From positions 4,559,363-4,623,362 of the forward strand of contig NZ_CP036349.1 of assembly GCF_007753265.1 (NCBI RefSeq): 64,000 nucleotides of DNA, read 5' to 3'. Below are positions 17,030 through 23,710 of this stretch, piece by piece (positions within the stretch are counted from its first letter, which is position 1; every line of letters begins with the position of its first letter). Source of the stretch: Botrimarina mediterranea. Its GTDB lineage: Bacteria; Planctomycetota; Planctomycetia; Pirellulales; Lacipirellulaceae. The position numbers and the translations under genes are program-made. The notes below the pieces were generated by a model that was not told the DNA's origin, ran no database searches, and was given only the letters and a program-made list of their open reading frames with translations.

Positions 17030-17818
17030 ATGTCTAATTCCCGAGAATGGCTCGGCGCCTACAAGGCGCCCGCATCGGCACTACTCTGCGCTGTTCGTGC
17101 GGCGCTCGTCGCTCACGCAGCAGACGGCGCCCCGGTGACGCTTGAGGCTACCGAGCGTGGCGCCCGCATCGGCGCTCGCGACGTCGCCGAGGCGCCCGAC
17201 GCGTTGGCGTTCGGCGCCGTTGTCCTGCCCTATGCAGCGGCGCAGGCGCTGGCGCTGTGGCTGGCCGGCCGCGGCGCCGACCTGGTCAGCGTCGCGCGCC
17301 TGGCCGGCGCCGTTCAACTCAGCGCCCACGGCGCCGACGCTTGGCTTGTGGTCGCTTGCGACGCCGCGGCCGCGGCCGAGCCCCCCCGCGGCCGCTTGCA
17401 GGCGCTGCAGGCCGAGGCGCGGCGCCTTGGCGTCCGCTGGTCGGACGTCCGCGCGCTGGCGGCCGAGCTTGCCGAGCGCGACGGCGCCGCAGAACTGGAC
17501 GCACTGCGGCGCCGCGTCGCCGAGCTTTTCGGGCGCCAGCGCAGCGCCTGGCGCCGTAACGTCCGCCTAATGGCGCAGCGCCTCGACCGCTCCGACCTAG
17601 ACTCGGCCGCGCTGGCTGGCTGGGACTGTGCGGCCGCGACGCTCCGCGAGGAGTTCCCGCAGTATGCGGGCCTCGATTCGGCCGCGCTCTTCGATCTGGC
17701 CACGTCCGACAACGCCCCCCCGAGCGCCTGCGACTATCTGGCGGAGGCGCTGGGCTGGATTGAGGCGCACGCCGCGCTTGCCGCGGCGGCCGACGATTTG
17801 GACGCCGTTCCGTTCTAA
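17030..17818 (+). CDS. Unknown Ala-rich island protein
   Basis: 262-residue protein, not recognised. It is very rich in Ala, Arg and Leu (GC of 82% counted over 17401-17460) and mostly helical in appearance. Residues about 125-175 (LQALQAEARRLGVRWSDVRALAAELAERD) look like amphipathic helices, and the C-terminus is acidic (AAAADDLDAVPF). There is no signal peptide, membrane helix or catalytic motif. ATG 17030 is 23 bases after the leader hairpin and has only a weak GGA upstream, unlike the other leaders, which carry AGAGG. It opens a three-gene set (with 17848 and 18112) downstream of promoter P1. The reading frame is convincing because of its length and codon bias. Confidence 0.7.
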   Translation: MSNSREWLGAYKAPASALLCAVRAALVAHAADGAPVTLEATERGARIGARDVAEAPDALAFGAVVLPYAAAQALALWLAGRGADLVSVARLAGAVQLSAHGADAWLVVACDAAAAAEPPRGRLQALQAEARRLGVRWSDVRALAAELAERDGAAELDALRRRVAELFGRQRSAWRRNVRLMAQRLDRSDLDSAALAGWDCAAATLREEFPQYAGLDSAALFDLATSDNAPPSACDYLAEALGWIEAHAALAAAADDLDAVPF

Positions 17819-17847
17819 CCCCACCACGAGCACCACGAGCACCCACC

Positions 17848-18063
17848 ATGGCCAACGACAACCAGCCCCGCCACGCACCCCAGCGCGGCGCCTACGAGCC
17901 CCACGCCCACCACGACATGGCCGAGCATGACGCGGCGGCCGCGTTCGTGCTCACGAACCACGAGCCAAAGCGCAAGCAGGCTGCGTTCTGCTCGGCGCCC
18001 GCCACGCAACGCAAGCTACTGGATGGGCTCGATTGCCTGCCCGGCCAACATGATCTGTTTTGA
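17848..18063 (+). CDS. Small island protein ending in a clamp-binding-like motif
   Basis: 71-residue basic protein, 29 bases after the preceding gene and on the same message. The N-terminal half is His/Pro-rich (QRGAYEPHAHHDMAEHDAAAA). The C-terminus is KLLDGLDCLPGQHDLF, whose last five residues fit the QxxLF pattern of DNA-polymerase beta-clamp binding peptides. That pattern is short, so this is only a suggestion that the protein touches the replication machinery. No other motif is visible. Confidence 0.6.
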   Translation: MANDNQPRHAPQRGAYEPHAHHDMAEHDAAAAFVLTNHEPKRKQAAFCSAPATQRKLLDGLDCLPGQHDLF

Positions 18064-18068
18064 TACGC

Positions 18069-18086
18069 GGCGCCCACTAGGGCGCC
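18069..18086 (+). promoter_or_regulatory. Island leader hairpin, copy 2
   Basis: GGCGCCC (18069-18075), loop ACTA, GGGCGCC (18080-18086), then GACCTAC and an AGAGG ribosome site before ATG 18112. Here no promoter precedes it: it sits inside an operon between two genes, so its role cannot be limited to transcription start. Confidence 0.75.
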
Positions 18087-18111
18087 GACCTACAACCCCA
18101 AGAGGTAAGCA

Positions 18112-18360
18112 ATGGCTAAGTCGACACTCTACATGATCGGCGAGCCGCACTGCTGGGTCGGCTCCGTTCACCACCAAACCCGCAAGCTTCTGCGCTGGAC
18201 GGGAGAGCGCAGGAGCGCGGCTCGCTTTACGCGCGAACAGGGCGCCGCGGTGCTCGAGGTGATTCGCGCCGATCTTCGCGCCCACTCGCCCGAGGCGGCC
18301 GCCTGCGCGAAGCGATTGCGTATGTACCCCACGACCGGCGGCCACCCCGCGGAGGTCTGA
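18112..18360 (+). CDS. Small unknown island protein
   Basis: 82-residue protein with no family I recognise. It starts MAKSTLYMIGEPHCWVGSV, has a basic middle (RKLLRWTGERRSAARFTREQ) and ends with TTGGHPAEV. It has no membrane helix or signal. The start is supported by AGAGG 7 bases upstream and by the leader hairpin. It is the third gene behind promoter P1; the next promoter (P2) begins 20 bases after its stop. Confidence 0.65.
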   Translation: MAKSTLYMIGEPHCWVGSVHHQTRKLLRWTGERRSAARFTREQGAAVLEVIRADLRAHSPEAAACAKRLRMYPTTGGHPAEV

Positions 18361-18380
18361 CAACTTCCGCGGAAATTCGC

Positions 18381-18409
18381 TTGCCGTATCGGCACAGTGC
18401 CGATAAAAT
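18381..18409 (+). promoter_or_regulatory. Island promoter P2 with palindromic operator
   Basis: The -35 TTGCCG (18381-18386) and -10 TAAAAT (18404-18409) are 17 bp apart. The perfect dyad ATCGGCAC-A-GTGCCGAT (18388-18404) fills the spacer in the same register as in P1. Bases upstream (CGCTTGCC) are also conserved with P1. Confidence 0.82.
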
Positions 18410-18419
18410 CAAGCGACGC

Positions 18420-18437
18420 GGCGCCCATTGGGGCGCC
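18420..18437 (+). promoter_or_regulatory. Island leader hairpin, copy 3
   Basis: GGCGCCC, loop ATTG, GGGCGCC, then GACC. The leader continues with GGCC-TGAT-GGCC, a smaller hairpin, and an AGAGG ribosome site before ATG 18479. Confidence 0.78.
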
Positions 18438-18478
18438 GACCTTCACGGCCTGATGGCCATAACCCCAAGAGGTTTCCC

Positions 18479-18943
18479 ATGGCTACCGCGCACCGTTCGC
18501 CGGGCACCGCTTCCACCGCAACTTATCAAACGGAGAGTCCGGCTGAGGCGCTAGCCCGCATCCGTTCTGGCGCCAGCCGCAACGACCTGGCCGCAGTGTT
18601 CGCGTTCGCCGACTGTGGCATCGATCCGTTCGACGTCCGGCCACGGCAAAACGTCCTAACGTTCCGGGCGTGGCAAGCGCTTGGGCGCCGCGTCGCCAAG
18701 GGCGCCACCAGCGTCCGCGTCGAGGTCTGGATTCCGACCCGCGGCAAGTCGACTGATGACGATTCGAGTCGCGGCAGCGACGCTTCGATCGGCGGCGCGG
18801 CGGCCCGCGACGGCCTGCGCCTTAAAACGGCTTTCCTGTTCCACGAGTCGCAGACGGTCCCAGCCGACGCACCCGCCGGCGCTCGCCCCTCCGCGTGGAA
18901 CAACCCGCGACTGGTGAAGCCCGGCACACACGACGCTGCCTGA
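18479..18943 (+). CDS. ArdC-like antirestriction/ssDNA-binding domain protein
   Basis: 154-residue protein resembling the N-terminal domain of ArdC, an antirestriction protein of conjugative elements that binds single-stranded DNA and protects incoming DNA. The supporting stretches are FRAWQALGRRVAKGATSVRVEVWIP, which parallels the G-x-VRKGEKG core, and LRLKTAFLFHESQT, which parallels the final FN/FxxxQT strand. The C-terminal metallopeptidase domain of full ArdC is absent. The start at 18479 follows AGAGG and the leader hairpin under promoter P2. The tail after residue 130 is Pro/Ala-rich. The domain call is by eye and moderate. Confidence 0.6.
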   Translation: MATAHRSPGTASTATYQTESPAEALARIRSGASRNDLAAVFAFADCGIDPFDVRPRQNVLTFRAWQALGRRVAKGATSVRVEVWIPTRGKSTDDDSSRGSDASIGGAAARDGLRLKTAFLFHESQTVPADAPAGARPSAWNNPRLVKPGTHDAA

Positions 18944-18958
18944 CGCGTTCCTGGTCGC

Positions 18959-18978
18959 CGCTTGCGACGCGGCTTCCC
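18959..18978 (+). repeat. 20-bp island repeat, copy 1
   Basis: CGCTTGCGACGCGGCTTCCC is identical to 22154-22173. Both copies lie just after the stop of an island gene (16 and 13 bases downstream), so it may be a 3'-end or processing element. A small hairpin GGGATG-TCG-CATCCC follows at 19005-19019. Confidence 0.7.
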
Positions 18979-19042
18979 CACACCCCCGGCCGTTGCGTTA
19001 TCGCGGGATGTCGCATCCCCGCCGGCCGCTTCGCTGCTTTCC

Positions 19043-19060
19043 GGCGCCCACAGGGGCGCC
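19043..19060 (+). promoter_or_regulatory. Island leader hairpin, copy 4
   Basis: GGCGCCC (19043-19049), loop ACAG, GGGCGCC (19054-19060), then GACCTTCATCCCGAGG and ATG 19087. No operator precedes this copy. Confidence 0.75.
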
Positions 19061-19086
19061 GACCTTCATCCCGAGGCCGCCATGCC

Positions 19087-19474
19087 ATGAGCACGAATGC
19101 CCCTGCCGCCCTGTTCGACGTCACCCCCACGCAGACGACGCCGCCCACTGTTTACGAGCGATTTGCTGTTCTGGCCGGGCCGATCGTCAAGCACTACCGC
19201 AAAGACCTTACGAAGCACGACCGCGAGACAGGGACGCACCTTTGGCTGACTCCCTACCGCCGACGACCTGCCCGCCCCGGGCGAGCGCGTGCCGTATCTG
19301 TTCGGCGACGTAGACCGCCGCGGATGGCTGGAAAACTTCGTCATCGACGTCGAGGCCGCGGCGGGCGATTCCTGCCGCCTGTGCCTGTGGTTCGACGGGC
19401 ACCGCTTCCGCATCGTCGAGCCGGCCCGCACCGTGCAGATCGCCACCGAGTCCGCCAAACGGCTCCGCCCCTAG
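19087..19474 (+). pseudogene. Island gene interrupted by a one-base frameshift
   Basis: The frame from ATG 19087 codes sensibly (YERFAVLAGPIVKHYRKDLT, HDRETGTHLWLTPY) up to about 19275. It then turns into Arg-rich nonsense. The +1 frame takes over with ADDLPAPGERVPYLFGDV and continues to FRIVEPARTVQ and a stop at 19474. One extra C near 19276 would explain it. The rebuilt product is about 128 residues, of no family I recognise, with a WFDGHRFRIVEP beta-hairpin. It could be a decayed gene, a sequencing error or, less likely, a programmed shift. Its end overlaps the end of the minus-strand HTH gene by 4 bases. The start has GAGG upstream and the leader hairpin. Confidence 0.7.
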
Positions 19475-19686
19475 CAACTGTGCGGGCGATGCGTCTCCTC
19501 CTTCCATCGCTTCACTTCGCGCAGATCGACCAGCGGCAGCCCGTCGCCCAGCGTATAGGACGCGACGTAACCCAGCCCAACGGCCGAATGGAGCGTCTGC
19601 CGGCTTACCTGGACGGCCGCCGCCGCCGGGGTAATCCGGTAAAGGTGCTTGAGAGGGGGGACGGCGGCGGGTTTGCTCTTGGCCAT
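19471..19686 (-). CDS. Excisionase/MerR-type small HTH protein
   Basis: 71-residue protein from ATG at 19686 (MAKSKPAAVPPLKHLYRITP). The core YRITPAAAAVQVSRQTLHSAVGL followed by LPLVDLREVKRW is a typical helix-turn-helix of the excisionase / MerR-like class, with a short wing. It is the only minus-strand gene of the island and points toward the frameshifted gene. Its upstream region faces operator P3. It is thus a candidate for the regulator that reads the island dyads, or for the recombination directionality factor of the element; sequence alone cannot decide. Longer in-frame starts upstream would cross the P3 operator and are less likely. Confidence 0.7.
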   Translation of the reverse strand: MAKSKPAAVPPLKHLYRITPAAAAVQVSRQTLHSAVGLGYVASYTLGDGLPLVDLREVKRWKEETHRPHSC

Positions 19687-19768
19687 TACTCGCAGAGTAC
19701 CGTCAGCAAGACTTTCAGACAATCGCCGATACGACGCAACCCGTCCACACACGCTCATCTCGCAACGC

Positions 19769-19798
19769 TTGCTTAACTTCGGCACTGTGCCGAATGAT
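19769..19798 (+). promoter_or_regulatory. Island operator P3 with weaker promoter
   Basis: The dyad TTCGGCAC-T-GTGCCGAA (19778-19794) is perfect, with the outermost pair changed from A/T to T/A relative to P1 and P2, a compensating change that supports selection on the palindrome. TTGCTT (19769-19774) may be the -35; a -10 in register (AATGAT) is poor. It lies between the divergent HTH gene and the DUF3560 gene, so it could control either. Confidence 0.65.
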
Positions 19799-19807
19799 CC
19801 GCCACAC

Positions 19808-19825
19808 GGCGCCCACTGGGGCGCC
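19808..19825 (+). promoter_or_regulatory. Island leader hairpin, copy 5
   Basis: GGCGCCC (19808-19814), loop ACTG, GGGCGCC (19819-19825), followed by GGCCTTCACTCC. The leader then holds another potential stem (GGCC pairs around 19827-19853) and ACGAGG before the GTG start at 19876. Confidence 0.76.
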
Positions 19826-19875
19826 GGCCTTCACTCCGGCCGTAACTCTGGCCGACAACCCCACGAGGTTTCCCC

Positions 19876-21498
19876 GTGTACCTGATCGACGAAGACCGCG
19901 CCCGCCACGCCGCCGCGCTCGCCGATAGCGGCCCCATCGACGGCGCCAGCGCCACCTACTGCCCCGAAGACGACAAGCTCCGCCTCTACGTCGGCTACGT
20001 GAGCCGGCCCGTGTACGACGCCCTACGGGCCCACGGCTGGACCGCCACGCCCAAGCAAGACTGCGACTTCGCCGCGGTCTGGACCGTCTACCGCGAAGAC
20101 ATGGCGCTCGCTCTCTTGCCCGAGGGGCTCGACATCGAAGACGAAGACACGCCCCCCGAGGAGCGGGCCGCCGACCGCGCCGAGCGCTTCGGCGGCTACC
20201 GCGACAAGCGGCTCGGCGAGGCGATCGGCCACGCCGACGCCTTCGACGAGGGGCCGCAGGCGATCGGCTGTCAGTCCGCGGCGCGGGCCGAGCGGATCGC
20301 CCGCCGGCACGACCGCACCCGCGGCCGCGCCGTCACCCAGTGGAGCAAAGCCGAGTACTGGACCCGCCGCACGGCAGGCGTCATCGGCCACGCGCTCTAC
20401 AAGTCATCGGCGCACGTCCGCCGCGGCCGGATCGCCAAGCTAGAGAGCGACCTGCGGAAGATCGAGGCGGGCATCGAGGAGGCGCAGACGCGAATCGACG
20501 CCTGGCGGAAGGTCGCCGGCTGGGCTCTGGTCGAGGGCACGGCCGAGCAGGCCCACCGCTGGGCCGTCAAGCTGGCCAACATCGGCTACGGCTCGCGCGA
20601 CTACACCCACCCCCGCACGGGCGAGACGGGCCCGCTGTGGCGGCTCTTGGATAGCGAGCTGACGCCCGACCCGCTGACCGCCGCCGAGGCGGCCGCGCTG
20701 TGGCTGGAGAACCGGGCCGATCCCGCGGCGGGCGGCTACGGGCGCCACCGCGACCACCTCCGCAACCGCATCGCCTACGAACGGCAGATGCTCGCCGCTC
20801 AAGGCGGCAGCGCCAAGGAGGTCGAGATCGAGCCGGGCGGCTACATCCACGCCGGCCGCTCTTGGTATCAGGGCCGGGCGATCCACCACGACGCCGACGG
20901 GCGGATTCGCGTTGAGAAGGTCAACAAGGGGCGCGACGGCCTCGTGTCGTCGGTGGGCGTGCTCTGCGTCGATCGCTGGGGCAACGGCGACGCTAAGCAG
21001 TTCGTGTCGGTGATGAAGGTCGAGCGGCTGGGGGAAGACGCCTACCGGCCGCCGACCGACGAGGAGCGCGCCCGCTTCGCCGCGGAGAAGAAGCGCAAGC
21101 CCAAGGCGCCGCCGCTCATCAACCCCACCGACGAAGACGCCCAGCGCCTGCAAGACTTGGCGAACGCGGCGGCGGCCCTGGCCAAATACCCCGGCAAGCC
21201 CGCCGAGGTCAAGCGGATGACGCAGGCCGAATACTCCCGTTTTAGCGGTGAGGATCGCCCTTACAACGTGTGGTCCGTCACCACCGCGGCGCCGCTGAGC
21301 TGGCGCAACTGGACGAAGAACGGGGCGCAGGTGCTGGCCCGCGTCCGCGCCGCTCAGGGCGCCATCTGCACGAGCAACGCCCCGGCCGTGATCGTGCTCA
21401 CCGACAAGCCGCAGAAGCCGCTACCGGCCGCCGTGTTCGAGCGGGCCGCCCAACCCCCAACTGTCAAGCAATCCTTGACCGCTCAGGAGGTCGCCTAG
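19876..21498 (+). CDS. DUF3560-domain island protein
   Basis: 540-residue protein of a family found mainly on plasmids and integrative elements; its biochemical role is unknown. Residues about 90-215 are a clear DUF3560 domain (RAERFGGYRDKRLGEAI, then KAEYWTRRTAGVIGHALYK and RIAKLESDLRKIEAGIEEAQ as a coiled coil). The N-terminal 90 residues contain a small domain with a YxRPVYDALRAHGW motif, and the C-terminal half has beta-rich stretches (GYIHAGRSWYQGRAI). The start is GTG 19876, 8 bases after ACGAGG. The stop is one base from the start of the methyltransferase gene, so they are co-translated. Expression is probably under operator P3. Confidence 0.85.
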   Translation: MYLIDEDRARHAAALADSGPIDGASATYCPEDDKLRLYVGYVSRPVYDALRAHGWTATPKQDCDFAAVWTVYREDMALALLPEGLDIEDEDTPPEERAADRAERFGGYRDKRLGEAIGHADAFDEGPQAIGCQSAARAERIARRHDRTRGRAVTQWSKAEYWTRRTAGVIGHALYKSSAHVRRGRIAKLESDLRKIEAGIEEAQTRIDAWRKVAGWALVEGTAEQAHRWAVKLANIGYGSRDYTHPRTGETGPLWRLLDSELTPDPLTAAEAAALWLENRADPAAGGYGRHRDHLRNRIAYERQMLAAQGGSAKEVEIEPGGYIHAGRSWYQGRAIHHDADGRIRVEKVNKGRDGLVSSVGVLCVDRWGNGDAKQFVSVMKVERLGEDAYRPPTDEERARFAAEKKRKPKAPPLINPTDEDAQRLQDLANAAAALAKYPGKPAEVKRMTQAEYSRFSGEDRPYNVWSVTTAAPLSWRNWTKNGAQVLARVRAAQGAICTSNAPAVIVLTDKPQKPLPAAVFERAAQPPTVKQSLTAQEVA

Positions 21499-21499
21499 C

Positions 21500-22141
21500 A
21501 TGACGCCGCAAAATCCCACCAACCCAGCCCACCGGCGCCTCCTCGCCCTGCGGGCCGAGAACGAGGCCGCCCGCGAAGACATGGCCGCCCAGGCCCCCCG
21601 GTTCCGCCATCTGGCGGAGCCGGGGGCGGCGCCCCGCGTGATCGTCTCGGACAACCTGTTCCAGACGCCGCCGGTGATCGCCGAGCTGATGGTCAAGCTA
21701 CTGGCCCCGCGGGCCGGCTGGCGGGTGCTAGAGCCCTCCGTGGGGCTCGGCCGGCTGGTGACGGCGCTGCACGGCTACAACGTCGAGGTGACCGCCGTCG
21801 ATGTTTCGCAAGAGTGCTGCGATGAGGTTTTGCACCTGCGCTGGATTCCCGGCCGGCTGACGGTCTGCCGCGAAGACTTCTTGACCGTCCCCGTCACCCG
21901 CTGGCCCGCGTTCGACGCGGTGCTGATGAATCCCCCCTTCCGCCGCGGCGCCGACATCAAGCACACCAGGCACGCCCTGGCGATGCTCAAGCCCGGGGGG
22001 CGGCTGGTGGGCCTCTGCTACGGCGGGACGCGGCAGGAGGCCGCTCTGCGGCCCCTGGCGGCCACCTGGCGGCGTCTCCCCGCGGCGAGCTTCGCCAGCG
22101 AGGGCACGCGGGCCGATGTTGTGCTTTTTTCGATCGGCTGA
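21500..22141 (+). CDS. N6-adenine-type SAM-dependent methyltransferase
   Basis: 213-residue methyltransferase. Motif I is VLEPSVGLGRLVTAL (about 75-89), followed by an acidic residue in VTAVDVS. The catalytic motif is NPPF at residues 144-147, typical of N6-adenine DNA (or related amino-group) methylation. KPGGRLVGLCYGG is the conserved strand after motif IV. No target-recognition domain and no partner endonuclease are nearby, so it looks like an orphan enzyme that may protect the element from host restriction, fitting the ArdC-like gene in the same island. It begins one base after the DUF3560 stop, with GGAGG upstream. Confidence 0.85.
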   Translation: MTPQNPTNPAHRRLLALRAENEAAREDMAAQAPRFRHLAEPGAAPRVIVSDNLFQTPPVIAELMVKLLAPRAGWRVLEPSVGLGRLVTALHGYNVEVTAVDVSQECCDEVLHLRWIPGRLTVCREDFLTVPVTRWPAFDAVLMNPPFRRGADIKHTRHALAMLKPGGRLVGLCYGGTRQEAALRPLAATWRRLPAASFASEGTRADVVLFSIG

Positions 22142-22153
22142 GCCTCTTGGGAA

Positions 22154-22173
22154 CGCTTGCGACGCGGCTTCCC
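22154..22173 (+). repeat. 20-bp island repeat, copy 2
   Basis: Identical to 18959-18978 and placed 13 bases after the methyltransferase stop. See copy 1. Confidence 0.7.
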
Positions 22174-22283
22174 GGTGACCGGCTCGGGCGATCACGGCCG
22201 AACCGCGGCCCTGCCCCGCCGGCAAATCGGATCGAATCGACTCGCCACCACATTTCCTCTTCTCGTGCCCCCTGCCCACTTTC

Positions 22284-22799
22284 ATGAACTTTTCCGACCC
22301 CAACCTCTGGGCGCTGCTCGCCTGGCTCTTCTGGTGCTACTGCTTCCTGGACTTCAAGGCGCACCGCTACGACCGCATCCCCGACGATCGGCTACGCGTT
22401 GCCCTGGCCGAGCACGAGGCGGCGTTGCGGAAGGAGGCGGCCGGCAAGGGCGACCCGGGCCGCGTCAATCGGGCCAAGCGGGACGTCGTCCGCCGGCAGA
22501 AGGCGGCCAGCGCCAACCGCCGGGCGCACCAGCGGCTCCACCAAGAGGTCGCCGCCGCCAACTGGCCGGTCCTGGGCCGCGTGGCGTGCGCTTTGGTGGC
22601 GTCCTTTCTGTGGTGCCATATACTGGCGTCCGTCTTGGAGTGTGCCCGCCAGACTCTCCCCCGCCCCGTTGCCCCATGCGTATCGACCCGTCCTCCCGTT
22701 TCGGACCCCTCTACGCAAAGTACGGCAAGGGATCGGAAAAGCCCCGCGCTCTGCTCCAGCGAGCGATTCGCGCAGAGGCGCCGGGGGGCGCCGATTTGA
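22284..22799 (+). CDS. Small membrane protein with coiled-coil middle
   Basis: 171-residue protein, not recognised. It starts with a membrane helix (LWALLAWLFWCYCFLDF), continues with a highly charged helical stretch (about 35-90, RVALAEHEAALRKEAAGKG and RAKRDVVRRQKAASANRRA) and has a second hydrophobic helix (GRVACALVASFLWCHILASVL, about 97-117). The last 40 residues are low-complexity and overlap the next gene by 124 bases, so the functional part may end near residue 130. The island leader hairpin is absent here. Such small spanning proteins occur among mobile-element genes, but I cannot assign a role. Confidence 0.55.
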   Translation: MNFSDPNLWALLAWLFWCYCFLDFKAHRYDRIPDDRLRVALAEHEAALRKEAAGKGDPGRVNRAKRDVVRRQKAASANRRAHQRLHQEVAAANWPVLGRVACALVASFLWCHILASVLECARQTLPRPVAPCVSTRPPVSDPSTQSTARDRKSPALCSSERFAQRRRGAPI

Positions 22800-23059
22800 T
22801 GGCGGCCCTCGTACTGATCAACGACATCAACACTTGGTACGACCCGGCCGCACGACGTCAAGCGCTCGATCTAGCAGAGACGGCGGCCGCCGAGGCCGAT
22901 AGAGCGGCGGTCTCGTGGGCCGAACTGGCCAAGGCGGCCCACTCACGGATCGCTAGCGGCAGCGACACCAAGGACGACTGGGCCCAAACCTTCGACCTGC
23001 TCACCGCATGCCGTGACGCGGCGGGAGACTGGGTTCTCGCGCGGTTGGCGGAGGAATGA
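22676..23059 (+). CDS. Unknown small helical protein
   Basis: 127-residue protein with no family I recognise. It starts MRIDPSSRFGPLYAKYGKG and is largely helical (ALDLAETAAAEADRAAVSWAELAKAA) with an acidic C-terminus (DWVLARLAEE). There is no signal or membrane helix. The same frame stays open upstream to 22157, but that part is Pro/Arg-rich noise against the membrane-protein gene, so I start at ATG 22676. It is the last gene on the island side of the tRNA fragment. Confidence 0.5.
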   Translation: MRIDPSSRFGPLYAKYGKGSEKPRALLQRAIRAEAPGGADLMAALVLINDINTWYDPAARRQALDLAETAAAEADRAAVSWAELAKAAHSRIASGSDTKDDWAQTFDLLTACRDAAGDWVLARLAEE

Positions 23060-23710
23060 GAGGCTGAGACTTGAGACCAATGGTGTTTGAGAGATGGGCG
23101 GAATGGCCCACCTTTTTGCGCCAGCGTAGGCGAGAGTATCGAGCAGCGATCGGATCCTGTTACCCGCGACGACACCGCAGACGTCTTGGACGTTGACCTC
23201 CATTCTCGGCGCCTCGCTCCCTTCGCCACCAGCCGCAGCCGTTATTGACCAGTTCGACTGCGGACTCGCGATGACGGCCAGCCTTACGGAGGTTGGCGAC
23301 GCCTTGAGGGAAGAGGCACACCTCCATCGAGACCATGCAGGGCACTGCGAATCGGATGTGGTAGTGGCGCAAGTCGATACGACGGTGGCCGCGGGAGAGG
23401 CGACTGGCGTCACGGCATGGGCGGTCACCCTAGATGCCCACTCACTGCACATGACCCACGGCTCACTACGGGTGACCTCGACCGTGCGTCTCAACTTATC
23501 GCCGAGGAGGGCGGTCAGGGGGTAAGAGAAACCCTCGGGAGCAACCCGCAAAGATGAACGGTACTACCGTTTTGCTGCTGACTAAATCTACCCGCGTACC
23601 GCTAATCAGTGCGTCCACTCAATTCACGGCGCCTATTCTTGCGACAGCACGCCTGCTTGCTAGAATACCCTGAAATCAAGCGGGAAACGTTGATACTCAT
23701 TGATTTGGCA
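23060..23710. other. Island right shoulder, no confident gene
   Basis: A plus-strand frame (23193-23525) and a longer minus-strand frame (22943-23551) overlap here. Neither shows a motif or a ribosome site, and they compete for the same bases. GC content drops from the island level. It may hold decayed mobile-element sequence. No operator dyad or leader hairpin was seen. Confidence 0.4.

Noticed and set aside
16990-19825. CRISPR array
   Set aside because: The five repeats are spaced 350-1,080 bases apart with genes between; no regular spacer units.
23193-23525. Plus-strand frame in the island shoulder
   Set aside because: Competes with a minus-strand frame and has no recognisable feature.
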